Of a stretch of 64,000 bases of DNA, positions 1 through 14,100 are shown in pieces; position 1 is the stretch's first letter, and each line of letters starts with the position of its first letter. The stretch comes from Bugula neritina (lineage: Eukaryota > Bryozoa > Gymnolaemata > Cheilostomatida > Bugulidae), in the NCBI GenBank assembly GCA_964035545.1, contig OZ037765.1, positions 20,902,495-20,966,494 of the forward strand, in the 5' to 3' direction. Both the position numbers and the translations under genes were made by a program. A model generated the notes under the pieces. The model was not told the DNA's origin. It did not search any database and saw only the letters and a program-made list of their open reading frames with translations.

Positions 1-568
1 TGCTTTATTATTTTTGACTGTAGTGCCGTTTGAATTCATCGATCATTTACATATAATTGTTTTTTATATTTTCCCCTTTATAAAAATTGGCCAATGTTCA
101 CTATATCACGTACACTAGACCAACAAGTGCTCTCAAAAATAGCACTTGAATGTGTAACTGCTACACTCACATATAAACAATATACATTTAGTTCTTCAAA
201 AAAATTTTTAAGTTTTATTATTTTCTAGCTCACCTATACCCACACAAAGCTATATTCACTATTAGCCTTGGCTCCATTAATTGTTTTGTGGAAACCAACT
301 GCTCCTACCCAGTGTACAAATCAATGTCCATGTAATGTGCAGAAACTGGCATAAATAACTACTGATAGCAGCAGTACCAAAATGTGTTGAAAGGAACAGC
401 AGCATTCAGAGATTCGAGCTGTTGTTTTTAATACTTTGGTTTTGCCTTCCCCCCTCATCATCTTCTAAATAATTATTTTCTTTGTTATTACACTTTCTTT
501 TGATAATTATTGTCCTTTCCTTTTTCATCTATTTTATAATCAGTGTAAATGTTCTATGATGAAATAAA
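1..568. other. No gene seen (AT-rich left edge)
   Basis: This stretch is AT-rich with stops in every frame and no recognisable domain. By comparison with gene B, the missing first exons of gene A (signal peptide, mucin domain and most of the first NIDO domain) should lie upstream of 1,125. I could not find exons for them here, so they are probably left of the window and this is likely intronic. Confidence 0.5.
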
Positions 569-572
569 CACA

Positions 573-617
<45 letters not shown>

Positions 618-636
618 ACGCACACGCACACGCGCA

Positions 637-686
<50 letters not shown>
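569..686. repeat. (CA)n/(CGCACA)n microsatellite
   Basis: A near-continuous CA dinucleotide run is interrupted in its middle by CGCACA hexamer variants. It lies upstream of the first detectable exon of gene A. Confidence 0.95.
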
Positions 687-688
<2 letters not shown>

Positions 689-986
689 TTTTAGCCCGAT
701 CTCTTAGCATCGGGTATTATTTTTCAGTATTTACTATGCTGCAACTAGTTTTTCAATTTAAAGCAAATTCAGGCTTGGCATGATCATTGATGGTACGGCC
801 AATATTTAAACTAATCGCTTCTACAGTAACTGTTACATCTAATGGCTGGCCGGCCTGTCTGTAGAAGGGAGTGCTATATAAAGGCACATTTCGATAGAGG
901 ATCGGCATATATGTGGCCATAACTAAGCTTTCTAACATCAGCAAGCCAAACATAATCTATCTCACTCTCTATGCAATTGCCTTATC

Positions 987-1032
987 ATATAATGTACCAC
1001 TGCTAAGCATAACTGGCAGTGGTACATTATAT
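987..1032. repeat. 17-bp-arm inverted repeat (hairpin)
   Basis: The arms at 987-1003 and 1016-1032 are perfect reverse complements (core TAATGTACCACTGC / GCAGTGGTACATTA) separated by 12 nt. It lies about 90 bp before the first detectable exon of gene A. It could be the end of a small foldback element or a structured RNA; no function can be assigned. Confidence 0.8.
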
Positions 1033-1124
1033 CTGCCACTACCCCATATGAATACTAACCACTACTATAATAAGTTCTTTAACTTATTATATGCATGGTT
1101 TATTGAGACTGGTTGTGATTTTAG

Positions 1125-4100
1125 GTTGGATACAACATCAACAATGGCACTTTCTCTTACTCTCTCGCCAGTTCTTTCACATCGAGCATATTTCATTTGC
1201 CTTCATGGAGCAATGTTGGTATTCCAGGAAAGATCATTTTAAATCTAGGTAAGAAAGCTGGTAATGATAAACAATGCAATATATAACAGTTGATAGATGA
1301 TGCGTCTTTTACTCGTGCTTAAAGTATTTAATTATATCATTTGACATATAGTTATAGGCATAAAGCATTGCCTTATAAATAGATTCTTAATTGCAGTAAA
1401 GTTAAGAGATGTAGGTCATTTGGCTGTAGAAATAGCTATAAAGTAGTACCATATTAAGAATTATAATTGTGTTTTTGAGCCTATAAGTGTTTTCATAGTT
1501 ATGTAGCATAATTTGTAGTTTCCTAGAAGCCTTCGAAAAAATGTAATAAACTTTGTATTGCAGCCACTTTCAATAGTACAGATGAAACAGGATATATCTG
1601 GGAGGAACCAGCTGCCTGGTTTTCAGACAGGCTGTATCCATGGGGTCCTGATCACGGAGACATTGATCTGATGCATGAACCGGAGACATGGCAAAAATAT
1701 GATAAGTGCAAGCGATTACCCCTCAATGGAAAAGCTGGAGCTTTGTTCTTTGATAAAAGACATTATAATCTGCACGTGAGCATTACTAGCATCTAAAATA
1801 ACACCTTACTACTTTCCTATATTACTCAGACAGATAAGTATAATGTAACTATTTGTTAACTTCATACCAGAAGTTGTATATAGAGAGTGATATTTGTTTA
1901 CTTCAATTAAAATAATTATTATAGCTTTGCTGGCACCAGAATACTTAAAAATGACACTCAAAAGTCACGCAAAGGCCTAAATCAGTATATATATGTTTAT
2001 TTGAGAAGAAACTAGCTAATAATAATCATTATATTTTTCAGAGTGAAAACTATGCACACTATCAGCATTTATAACTTTGTACATCTCAGTTTTGATTCTG
2101 CCAAAATGCAGCAGTTTAAAACGTCAAATATTTTATATCTTACACAGCTAAGTTGACTGGTGCAGAAAATGTATTTAACATATTAGTTAGAAAAGTAGGT
2201 GTGGTAATGAACTTGTTTTGTCAGCCATAAATATTATGTTTGTGAACTTTTAACGCAACACTTAGTTGACTAAAATTAGCTACATCTGACTTATTAGCAA
2301 CAGTCTTTTATTCGTCACATTTAATTTAACAACCTGCAAAGAAGTTTATATTTTGTTTGCTCCCAGATTTGCACGAATGGCGTCATTGACTTTGAGTCTG
2401 CATGGCGGCAGTACTATCCATCAAATTTCGGGTCATACATTTGGCTCAACCAACAGCCTTTCTTCTCTCCATTTTGGAGCATGTCTGATGAGGTCAGCAG
2501 AAACTTACTTGCTGCTCAATGGCCTCGGGCTGCAACTAGTGTCTACTATCAAGTCTACAAACGAAATGTTGCTATGAGTGAACATACAGCTGATGTGCTG
2601 AGACGAGCTGAGGCTGATGTTTCACAATCGGGTAAGTGCATTATTGATATGGTGATAGGTTGCTGAACAGCTAAAAAGATCCTTATATAGAGAAACTTTT
2701 ACTAACTGTTTTTTTTAACTTTTGCATTCAAAATAACACTGCAGCATTATTTTAAAGATGTAAAGCATAATTGGATCTTTGGTTCTGAAATTTTTAGGAA
2801 ATGCTGCATTTTATAATTGGTAGTTTTGCGATGAATTTATAAGTACAAGCAAACAGAAATTGGAATATTATTAATTAATTCAGAATAAGTGCTTTCACAA
2901 GACTACAGGCTTCTTTAAATTTAAAAATTAAATGCTTGATTCTTCTTATAATCTGTTTTTTTAATTCTCAATACAACGAGTATTATAGATTCAACCAAGA
3001 ATAGTAAAACAGTGAAGTCAATGATGATCCTCAATTTTTAAATGTCAAGTAAAAGTATGCATTTACTGTCGTTATTGTAGCTCAAGAAAATCCCTGAGTG
3101 TTCTAAAGCCAGCTTGTAACAAGAAGTTTTTGTAAGCTCATAAAAAACTTAATATCCCTTTCATAATTTTTTTTTTAAGATATTTTTTTATTAAAGGTGT
3201 TACTATTTTATAGCTCATGCTATTCCTGATTTTACACCAACATGGGTTTTGGTGGTGACTTGGGTGAATATGGCGTCTGATGAAGGATGCAGGGAGTCAG
3301 TTCTCAGCAATGTTATTAGAGGTCATCATTATAACTGGTATCTGAATGAAACAACTTGCAGAGAAAAGGCAAAAACTGCACTGGTAAAAACTTTATAAGT
3401 AAAAAATGAAAAGTTATTTAAAAAAAACCATTAGCCCACCAAAGTTTTTTATGTAAGCAATTTTCAAATCTAACAACATAGTTTATTACACCAGTGCTTC
3501 TTTATAAAAAGTTACAGTACGACATTCTAACATACTAAAAATCTTTAGGCTAGCTATTTTATTTAAATTAGAATTTGTACTCGGTATAAACAGTTACGTT
3601 ATCTCACAGCTGGTAATTCACCACAAAAAAATACATAAAACTGCAGTTCTGACAAACATACAGCCACTATACATGCTTCTCGATTAGTGCAAAGGAAATC
3701 CCAGATGGTAGAAAAAAATTTTGACATAAAAGTTTAAAATTCTTCTACTGCATGTACTTCTACTAACATGAAACATATTTTTGTTTACTACTCAGACTCA
3801 GCCGTGATAGTTTACATAAGTTATTTTAGCCAATTGCTTTACTGAGGAGAATTCACACGCCATGCTTATAATTCTAATTCCCTCCCTTCGATGGCTTCAT
3901 AATGTGAAGACAACTCCAATTACATATACAAGGAGCTGGTCAAATCATTTTAATTATGTTTTATTTATAGGTGAATCATTTTCAAGCTGTCATTATCACA
4001 GATGGAGTCTACACGTTCATAAAATACAATTATCCAGAAGATGGTATCAACTGGGCATATCCTGGTAAATTGTTTTACTTTTAAAACAATTTGTTTACCT

Positions 4101-5183
4101 CTCTTTACCTTTCACTGGCATGTCCTGGTTGAAAGGCGGGTGTTCCTAATTCCCAATTTTATCAAGATTTTCTATCTTACTCTATCCCTTGCATCACTTT
4201 CATTTAAATTTAACCATGAGAAGTTGGCATTAATTGTGCCACTCTACCGCAGTTTCGGTCACACACACTCTTTGCTTCTCTCCACCCTCATCTCGTACAC
4301 CTTCAGGATGTCTTCATATCTCTGACGTCAACAAACATGACTATATCATTTTAGCTCTTCTATTTTCTCATGATATCTGCGATTGACATAATTGCTTCTG
4401 TTTTTATCTCTTCATGCCTTTGGTGTTTATTTAAGCTCATCCTAATGCAGCACCCTAGCAAACACATCTTGCAGCGGTCAACCTATGAGAGTTTATGTTA
4501 CAGGCCAGAACTCATTCCTGTAGATTAGGGCTGAGAGTATATCAGTCTTATAAATAAAAATTTTCAGGTGTTTTTTCTGTCACAGGGTACTCCACTTAGC
4601 TCTCGTCATTTATTCCATATCTTTGAAAATGCAGCTAAATCTCCTTACGCCAACCTAGTTAATGGTGGTACACAGGTATTCAAACTATGTGCTTCAGTGT
4701 AATATTTTCTTTTCTTATAAACCTACTTCTTCATCTATATGTTGCTATCCTCAGCTGTCACTGGCAGATACTCCATCTGTAATTTACTTAGCCTGAGCCT
4801 ACATTTTCATTCTCCATACTTCCAATCTTCTTTTCAGATGTTCACCATTACTGTCTCAGAGTACCAAGTTTTTCTCAAAAAAATATTGCCTTTGGTAAAT
4901 TTTCTCCATAATGATGATATTGCACATTTTTATTATTAAGCTGCTTTGTGCAAAAATATTTTGAAATAATTGCAGTTATAGTGTGAGCAATGTTTAGGGT
5001 TTGGAGATGAGATAACCAGCGCGTTATTAGAAGCTCAGGCAGGGGGCAGCTTATACATGAAGGGTATCGCTAGTGGCGGTCACCAGTCAATCAAAAAGAA
5101 TGGTGAAGTGGAATACAAAAACCTTCCAGGAAGCGGAACCTTGAAATTTGCTGACATTGATAGTACTCCCGGAAATATGAAAG
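1125..5183 (+). CDS. Gene A: end of NIDO 1 plus complete NIDO 2 (6 exons)
   Basis: The first exon (1125-1248) encodes the end of a NIDO domain, with a VGIPGK..LNLG motif matching NIDO termini of the form N-V-G-x-P-G-R-W. The next five exons form a second NIDO. It begins RLYPWGPDHGDIDL, then ICTNGVIDF and FFSPFW (2367-2631), TPTWVLVVTWVN (3214-3383), NHFQAVIITDGVYTF (3971-4064) and a terminal exon ending TPGNMK (4998-5183). These are the usual NIDO landmarks in order. The 4998 acceptor (TTTAG) was chosen because it alone keeps the Pro-Gly phase found in gene B. NIDO occurs in nidogen, MUC4 and related extracellular proteins; its exact ligand is not known here. Confidence 0.85.
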
Positions 5184-8100
5184 GTAAGTGAATGCACATA
5201 ATTATTAATTTTTGATTGAAAACAGTATAGATGTGTTATATCTGCTTGTAGTTTTTTTAGATACACTTTTATGAAATTTACTTGCTTGTTTTAATTTTTC
5301 TGCTAGCTATAAGAAATACCAAAACAAATTAGATGCTGATTGACATCTCAAACAGAATACTTTTATTGTTATTACTTAGTAAAATGAAAAGTTATTTGTT
5401 GATTAGTGAACTTTTATAACTTTTAGTACAATTTGAACTCTAATCTACATATAACTTGAATAATTTTATGATGTTGAAGATGAGAGAGTCGGCGAATGGT
5501 TGTTTAGAGTTGAAGAATCTGATGGAATAGAAACTCCTGCTGTGACATGTTTAAAATGGGTTGCAACTCAAAATGAGCAGATCTATGTCTGGTTCAATCG
5601 CTGGTCTCACTGCCCCCAGACACTATCACAAGCACTTTCAGATACAAGGTAATGTATGTAGATGAAATTCTGTAAAGGCCGTAGGAGAACTTTTTAACAG
5701 CTGAAATGTGTTTACAAATAAATAAATATGTTTATTAGATTATATAAGTTGACCTATATTGCATCAGTGCTACCCTTTTTATATATAAAAACTTGAAGTG
5801 CTCTAAAAGTTTTAGCACTTAGTTTGTTAAATATCATTATTTCAATTAAATATATTACATATTTTGTCAAGTATAGAGCATTAAAGCCAAGTTGTCAGAT
5901 GCTACAGTACATTATTTTCTAGTTGTAAAATTATACAATAATAACCATTTACCTTTTTTGCTAAAAGTTACATTATTTTGATTTTTCATCATATAATGAC
6001 TTTTAGTAGATAAAGAAATTTCTTGTTTGTCTGAGAAAGTTATTTATAGAAATTTACAAGTAATAATAAAAATAGTTTCAAAAATATACTTTAAATCTCA
6101 TTATAGGATTTAGACTTAGATATATTATATTTAATGTACAATAAAATTACTCATTTAGGTGTGATATATCATTCATCAACAAACTTGTATTTTAGTATTC
6201 AACAAACTGTCTTAGACAAAAATAACTGTGTAAGACACATTTCACCTAATTGTTTCAGATTTACCTGGTATAAAGGCTTGCATAAAACCTTTCCTGGAAG
6301 CCTGTGCTTTCAAACTACATTTGCTTCTTGGTGGGATAGTGGTAGTGGTTTGCGACAACGCTGTTGTTATGATGAGAAGGCTGGAGGATTTTTGTTGCTG
6401 AGCTTTCCTCACCATGGTCATGTCACAGATTCTGTAGGTTTTTATGTTATAAAAATGTGAGCAATAACAAGACTGCAATTTTTCTTTCAAAATAGGGTCA
6501 TAAAGAAATTGGTATATATTTTGAAAACAATAGTTGAAAAGTATAGAATCACCACCTTTTTTAAATAGCTTTGTGTTAGCTCAAGTGAGTTGTAAAAATT
6601 TCAAAATTATTTTGTTAGTTTAATGAAAAAGATGAAGTTCAAGGTTACAATCTTTGCTGTGTGAAATCAGTTGGAACTTGTAAAGAGTTTTACAGAGTTA
6701 GGCCTGTGAACAACGGTGCTTTATATAGACCACTTGTCAGATGTAAGTACAAAATATAATCTATTTCCAAATATTTGGTTAAATTATTTTTTAATTTTTC
6801 TAAGAATCTAAAAAGTGTGGGTTTTACAAAATCTCAATAGTCAAACTAATACTTTGTTGATAACCAAGCATCGCATATAAACCGTATTTTTAAAGTATCT
6901 AATTGTTATAAAATGTTCACGTGGTTACAATACTAAACATTTTGTGCTATCAAGGGCCATGGTTTGGAGATCCTCATATTGTAACATCTGATGGCTTTTC
7001 ATATACCTTTAATGGACTTGGTGAATATTTATTCACAAAGATTGAAGATAACGGTACAGCCATTCAGGCCAGAACTGAAAGAGTCAAGTTGGAAGATGGG
7101 AGTAAGTACATTTAGATATACAAGTTATGGTGAATTTTATAACTTTATGTATGGAGCCAAAATTATGGTATACGTATTAATTTATTTCATGATAATAAGT
7201 AAACTGTCATATTTCAGGTCTGGGACAAGCTACATACTTCAGTGCAGTCTGCATAGCAGTATCTGGATTACCCAGAGTACAGATTCAGATCAACAAGTCT
7301 CCTTCTGGTGCAGGGGTAGCTAACACAACTCAGTTGATAATTAATGGTACGATAGTAGATATTTCAGAGATTGAAGGCGAGTTTAGAGGAGCCCAGACTG
7401 TAGAAGGAGTAGATAGTAACATCATGTTTGAAAGAGATAACACTAGTCTGACAGTGTTCTTTTTTAACGGTTTATCTATAAAAGCAACTTCAGAAAACGT
7501 GAGTAGAATGCTTTTCATTAGTTTATGTATTCGACTGACACTGAAATCATTTATATGTTTATGATTGGCGTGCAAATTGACCTTAATCAATATAGGCGCA
7601 AAAAATATAAAATGAAGTGCTTTAGTAAAACCAGGATAAAGAAAATTTATAAACTGAGCATAACTTGTGATATAGCAAGGAACCAATCGAAAATGTCATC
7701 AACTAGTATACTGCCATATTTTGTTACAGAAAATGTTGACAATAACCATAGGAATGCCAGACGAGTTTAAAGGTTCAACAGTTGGTTTAACTGGAGTGTT
7801 TGATGGAGATCAAGAAAATGATTTAGCTCACTTGAATGGTACTGGACACATTTCTATTAACTCTACAGAAATGGAGATATTTGATTGGGCGAGCACTTGT
7901 AAGTATTGTTCTGACTCTCGTCTGGTAATGCTGATACTTTTCGTCAGATTATATAATTGTGTCTCTGCAATGGTTTACTAAATTTTAGTTTCTGTATCTG
8001 AAGAGGATTCTATCATGTATTATACTGAAGATGGAACTGACTGGTCAACTTATAACAACAACTCGTTTGTGCCCGTGTTTACTGATAACATTGATAACTG

Positions 8101-11100
8101 GGTGTGGCCTTCTGAAACAGTCAAGACAGAAGCTTACAACACTTGTGGAGATGACACATTTTGCATTTATGATATTTATGTGACTGAAGACTTGGAAGTT
8201 GGGAAAAGTAGCAAAATCGTAGCTGAAACCAGTGCTAAAACAAATGATGATTTAAGTATGTTGAATAGAACTCTATTACCTGCCATGTTTAGTTATTAAG
8301 ACAATGGCTGTTTGCTTCAAAGTCATATATTTACTATTTGTAGCTGGAGATTTTTTGAAAGTTTTCTTGGCAATAACTTGTTCAATGTTGGTTATCAATG
8401 TATAACAGCATGAGTCAGGGAAGTTAAAGCAGTGAAAGAGGAAAGTTGGCTGCATCTATGTTTATCTATGTTTATCATAGTTTTCCTTTTGTATGAAAAT
8501 GCATAATAACTGTCACTTTGTGTACAAAAAATTACACAATACCTACAATTATTTTGTCAATAAATTGAAAATTATCTGCATCTTCATACAAAAGGAAAAC
8601 TGTGAGAAATGTTAACACAGCTAACTTCCCTCCTCCATCTTTTTATAAGTTGCACTGACTTGTACCATTAAATTGATGGCCAACAGTCACCAAGCTATTG
8701 CCAAAAAGCTTTCTCAAAAACCTTTCACCAAAAAGCTTTGTCTATCCAGTTAGGAATGTAACAAAGCCCAGTGGTATTGGTGGTAAAGCTGACCCTTAAA
8801 TTTTTTTTCTTGAAAAGGCCTGCGCTATCAACTAGTTTCATGCAGTATATACACCCTGTGAGATGTATATACATATTGATATATTATATTCAAAATAAAA
8901 TTAATAATAAAGGTTTACATTTTCGCTTCAAATAATAATATGCATTATAAAGTTTTGCTTACAGTAGTACCAATGAAATGCTGCAGAGTAACTTTTAAAA
9001 GTACCAAAGTTTTATTGTGAGTTTTACACATATTTTCATAACCACACAACATGTTACATTTTCTCTTCCAGGTAACTTTGCACCTGAAATGTATGGTGAT
9101 GACTACATTGTTATATCTGAAGACGGAGAGTTCAATTATTCTATGTACGTAAATGACTCAAATGGTGATTCATTTTCTATTTCAACAAACGTTGCCAACA
9201 GCTCTATTACAGTGAAAGATGGTTTGGTCACCATTGTGGGTCAAATATCTGGACTTGCTACTTTTCAAAGCTTTTCTATCCTTGTAACGGTATGAATATA
9301 CATTTCTATGATTTTGCATAATTTATGTAGACAAAACTATTAGATTATTTGATTACTAAAGTTATAAAAAATTGGATATTCCATTTGAACATTTTAATGA
9401 CTTTACTATAGTTGAAAAAACGGCTGGTAACAAATCAGTGAACAGTGAAATTTTATTTGCTTTTAACTTAAAACTATCAATTAAATTTGTAAGACTTTCA
9501 TTTTTTTTATCTGCAGGATCTAAAAGGAGCTGCTAGCACAAAGAATCTACTAGTGATGGTTTGTCAATGTGTAAACAATGGGACTTGTGAGACTCTCTCT
9601 GAAACTGAGCGGCAGTCTCTTGAAGTTGAGTAAGTATATACCAGAATGCAAGAGTGGTGAAATTATTCTCATATATATATAATTAACAGTAAGGCAATAT
9701 AATCATTAATAACATATATTCTAAAAAGGGCTAACATAGTTTAATATTAAAAAATAGTAAATGTAATTGTATTTTAGCAACATTTTGTCACTTTTAAAAC
9801 TGTCTCTCATAGAAGATTTTGGTTTTTATTATTAGTGTTGTGGTACTGGATTGTATCTGTTCTACTGGATATACAGGAGATACTTGTGATACAGATTTAG
9901 ATGCATGTTCTTTGGTAGCTTCTCCTTGTTATCCATCAGTTCTGTGTGTAGATAGTCCACCACCAGCTGATCACACTGGATACACGTAAGTCTATGTTGA
10001 TATAATATCTGTAGGTTTCTCTTTTATCTTTATGTATCTCTAAACATCTACTAAATATTCATACTACTTACAGATGTGGAGATTGTCCACCTGGATACAC
10101 AGGAGATGGTAGAATATGTATAGATGTTGATGAATGCTTAGATGATGCAAGATGTGATCACCGCTGTATTAACTCACCTGGCTCTTATGTATGCGCTTGC
10201 TATCGGGGTCATGAACTCAATGAAAATGGAGTAACATGTGATGGTAGTATATATAATATGTATATATGAATAACCTATAGCTGCAAAAATCATAGTAATT
10301 GTGAATTGTTATTTAATATTAATTATCTAAAATCGGTTTAAGAAAGTGTTACAATAATTTCTAATAAAAGAATTTTTTATCAATTGAACTTGTGCAAAAC
10401 AAAAAGTTACATTTATCTAAATGTCTTTGTAATAAAATTATGGTGAAGCATTAATTGAGGTTTCTATGACAACATTTAGATATCAATGAGTGTGAAGTCT
10501 TGGCTCCTTGTCATCAGGTCTGTAACAACACTCCCGGTTCATTTCAATGCAGTTGTACTGAAAATATGGTCCTTAGTGTGGACAACATCAACTGTGAACG
10601 TAAGTGATAGAATATGTTTAGCTAAGATAACTTTTTGTATATATTAAAATAATCACTTTTCATTAGCTTAAGAGCTAATCTAGTTTGTTTATCACAGGGC
10701 TGTCCAACAGGCAACCTCAGGGTCGAATGCACTCCCAGCCGACATTTATGTGGCTCTCAAAAGCATAAAAAATAAAAGTATTTTGCACACATCTATGAAT
10801 TAAAGTAGAATAATCACCTTTTAAACGTCTTATCTATTCTACAGTACATGCAGCCTGTAGCAGTTTTTAGAAATCCATTATTTAATAATTTTTAAGAATT
10901 TTAAATACATTATTTTGGAAAATGCTGACGCTGTGGTCTCCAGCCCAAGCAAATTGTACAATGTGACTCTTGCCATAAAATATTCTATTTCAGTTGAAGT
11001 TATATCACGTCTTGTTAGAAAAATAATAACAGTTTAGTTCTTTACTTGTAGCATCTTCTGCCTGCAATGCAACAGCTTTTTGCGATGATGCAAATGGGAT

Positions 11101-14100
11101 ATGTAGTCTGGTAAATGGTACAGAGTCGTGCTCATGTGTCAAAGGCTACACTCTGAATGGTGATGGAAAAACATGTGATGAGACTGATGAGTGTGCTCTG
11201 GGAACAGATGCATGTTCTCATAACTGTACAAATACAGATGGTGGATACAACTGTAGCTGTGCATCTGGTTATGTTCTTGATACTAATGGATTCACTTGCA
11301 ATGGTAACGGTTTTGAAAAATAAACTAGTGCGGATTGTAAATATAATGACAATCAATAGATATAGCACATAGTGTGTATAATAAATCGCTTCAGAAAACT
11401 ATATTAATTACTTGTATCTGATTCAATTTTTTTATGTTTATTTCTTTTGCGGTTAATTCTGTTTCGGTATAAAATTGTAATGTCAGTTTATTTTGTGTGT
11501 TTTAATTTTAGACATCAATGAATGTTTTGGAGGTATATTTGAATGTGAAAACTCTCATGTGTGTGAGAACAAAAGAGGAGGATATGATTGCGTATGCGCC
11601 GCCAATTTGGTAAAGTATTACCATAGATGCACAGGTGAGATCTTTACAGCACTTGCATATGCACTGGAGACAATAGTATTCATTAGTTGTAATAGTAGCA
11701 GTAATAGCAACAACAGTATAGTAGCACCTCTTCGACAGCTTCAAGTAGCAGCAGTTTAGTGATTATAGACTATTGGTAACACTTGCGAATAGATGCAATA
11801 AAGTGTTATCCATGTTTTATTCATGAAAAAATTAATTGATGATATTTTATTCAAAGAAAAATAATTGCCAAGGAAGCCAGTTATTCACTGGTTTCTTTTA
11901 TTTTTAATATGCAGCCATGTATGTATAATATATAATGACAACTTATTTTTAAAGTGTTCAAAATAAATTTTCAGTCATAACTTTTATATTTGAGTAACAA
12001 AAGCATAAAATATTTCGGCATGAAAAAGAATTGTTAGAAGTAATTGTGCAAATTATTGTAAAATTATTGTACCCTATATTATAATAATATTAAATTGTCA
12101 AAGTATTTTAAAAAATACGCTTCGTCCATAAACATAATAGTTTGTACTCATCAAGAAAAAGTGCATTCTCAACCCTTTTTGTTTATTGTTTAGTAAACTT
12201 GTCAAACTTTTAGAGCTGAAAAAAATTATCACAAAAAAATATTATTTATTACATTCATAGTTATAGAAGATTCAAGCTCTGTACCAAATCCTACTGGACC
12301 TGTGAGAATAGAAGCTGAAAATAATGCCATCACCTTCAATTATTACACAACAAGAAACGAGGTAGAATCTTATTATAGCCATTTATTTAAATATGGCATA
12401 TACATAGATACTTTTTTCAATTTTGAAAAGTGTGCATAAATTGTAAGGCTTTTTTTAAATATTTTATCAACTAAAAGTCTTTATACAATAATATCATACT
12501 TTGAAGATTTATATAAATATAAATTTACTGCATGTTTGATTTAATGATATAGTTTACTGTGAGAGATGAAATTCTACTAAAGAGGACATTAGCACATGTG
12601 GGAAATGAAGTCTGCTCTGTCAAATCTTGTCACTTCATTCAAGCTGAAGCTCATTTTAACTATACAAGGTACAGTATACATGATATAATGTACTGCCAAC
12701 TAAACCCGCAATCATCAATGCAGATCTAAGAGTGTAACTGGCTATTGCATTTCATATAAAAAGATTGTGTGGCAGAAGTTTGCAACATTTAGACTAAGTT
12801 TTGGATAAAAGTTTGTAATATTCCATTTTGTGAAAAGGAAATGTTTGGTTTTTGTTCTCATGAACTTATTATGATTCGATTATAAAATTTTATATTATTA
12901 TGTGCTGCTATATATATTTATATGTCGAATAAAAAGTATGAGGTATTAATAAATAGCAAAAATATAAGTTTAAAGTTTATGCTTGTTTTATTGCTGCATG
13001 GTTATAGGCACATGTATAGCAACAAAATAGGTAACTGTAAATTTATAGGCACAATTTTGAAAAAGTTAAGAGATGGCAATTTTTTGAGAACATAATATTA
13101 TTTGTAATATTTCTCATACAGACGTCTCGTAATTTCTTTCAATTATTCAACCTACTTCAAAATTTTAGGGTACCGGTTTATTACAATTTTAGACAAGGGC
13201 TTTTTCAAGCATGCTAAGAACTTGGTTGTGTAGTGGCAAATGCATGAGTACTTAAGACTAAATGCCCTTCCCTTCATTAGCAGTGGTCTTTACTAGGAAT
13301 TAAACCAATATATACTCTTGTTTTTACTATAAGCTCCTGCTCTATGTAGTCATTAGACCATGGCTGAAGTGTTTATATTTTGTAGTGACGATTCCAATAA
13401 AACTGCGATATTTGATCAAGAAAGCTTCGCCAGAACTCCAGGACATGTCAGCTACAAGAATAATGGGAGACAGCAACTAACTTTCTATGCCTTTGTAACA
13501 GAGTATGGCTTTTTAAGTGCCACAGATCTTCTGGAAATTGTGACTCAAGTATCTAAAAACACATCAAGCACTGATGGTAATTATGAAATGCATTATTAAT
13601 TATGCTGCAACACTTCAATAGTTATATAGGAAACTTATTTTAATTATATATTTGATCATTTTTATTAAAGCATTTAATTTACTCACCTTTTTAGCTACAA
13701 AATGCTTTAATGCTTGATTGTAATAAAATTAAACTGTTTTGCAGAAATTTACATTACTGCTATTGAGGATGAGTCATTGGAACAAACCACCAGCACTGTA
13801 AGCTCAGATGATACTGAAAGAAGTAAAGTAGCAGATGAGTTACCTATTGCAGGCGGAATTTCCGCAGGAGTGTTACTTTTGATTGCTGTTGCATTGGTTG
13901 TTCACTTCAAAGTTGAAAAATCCCGGTAAGGTCAATTAAAATCAAGATTTGTTTATGTAAAAAATAGTTGCCATTTGCATTCACAACTGTTGCTCAAAAC
14001 TAAAAGCAAAGGCATGAAAAAGTGGCCTTTCCTGATAAAAATTTATCGGTGTTTTCATCCAACTTACATTAGGCGTGTAACTTTGACCTAATAAGGTAGA

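Noticed and set aside
913-1242. 109-codon ORF on the plus strand
   Set aside because: The same DNA in another frame gives the last NIDO 1 exon of gene A (1125-1248), with good splice sites and clear similarity to gene B; this frame is a shadow.
4587-4673. Exon-like stretch GTACTCCACTTAGC... between a CACAG acceptor and a GTATTC donor
   Set aside because: Joined from the upstream donor it gives an immediate in-frame stop. Gene B has no such exon, and the 4,998 acceptor restores the expected sequence.
7330-7686. 118-codon minus-strand ORF
   Set aside because: It is antisense to the VWD exon of gene A, whose sense frame is clearly coding.
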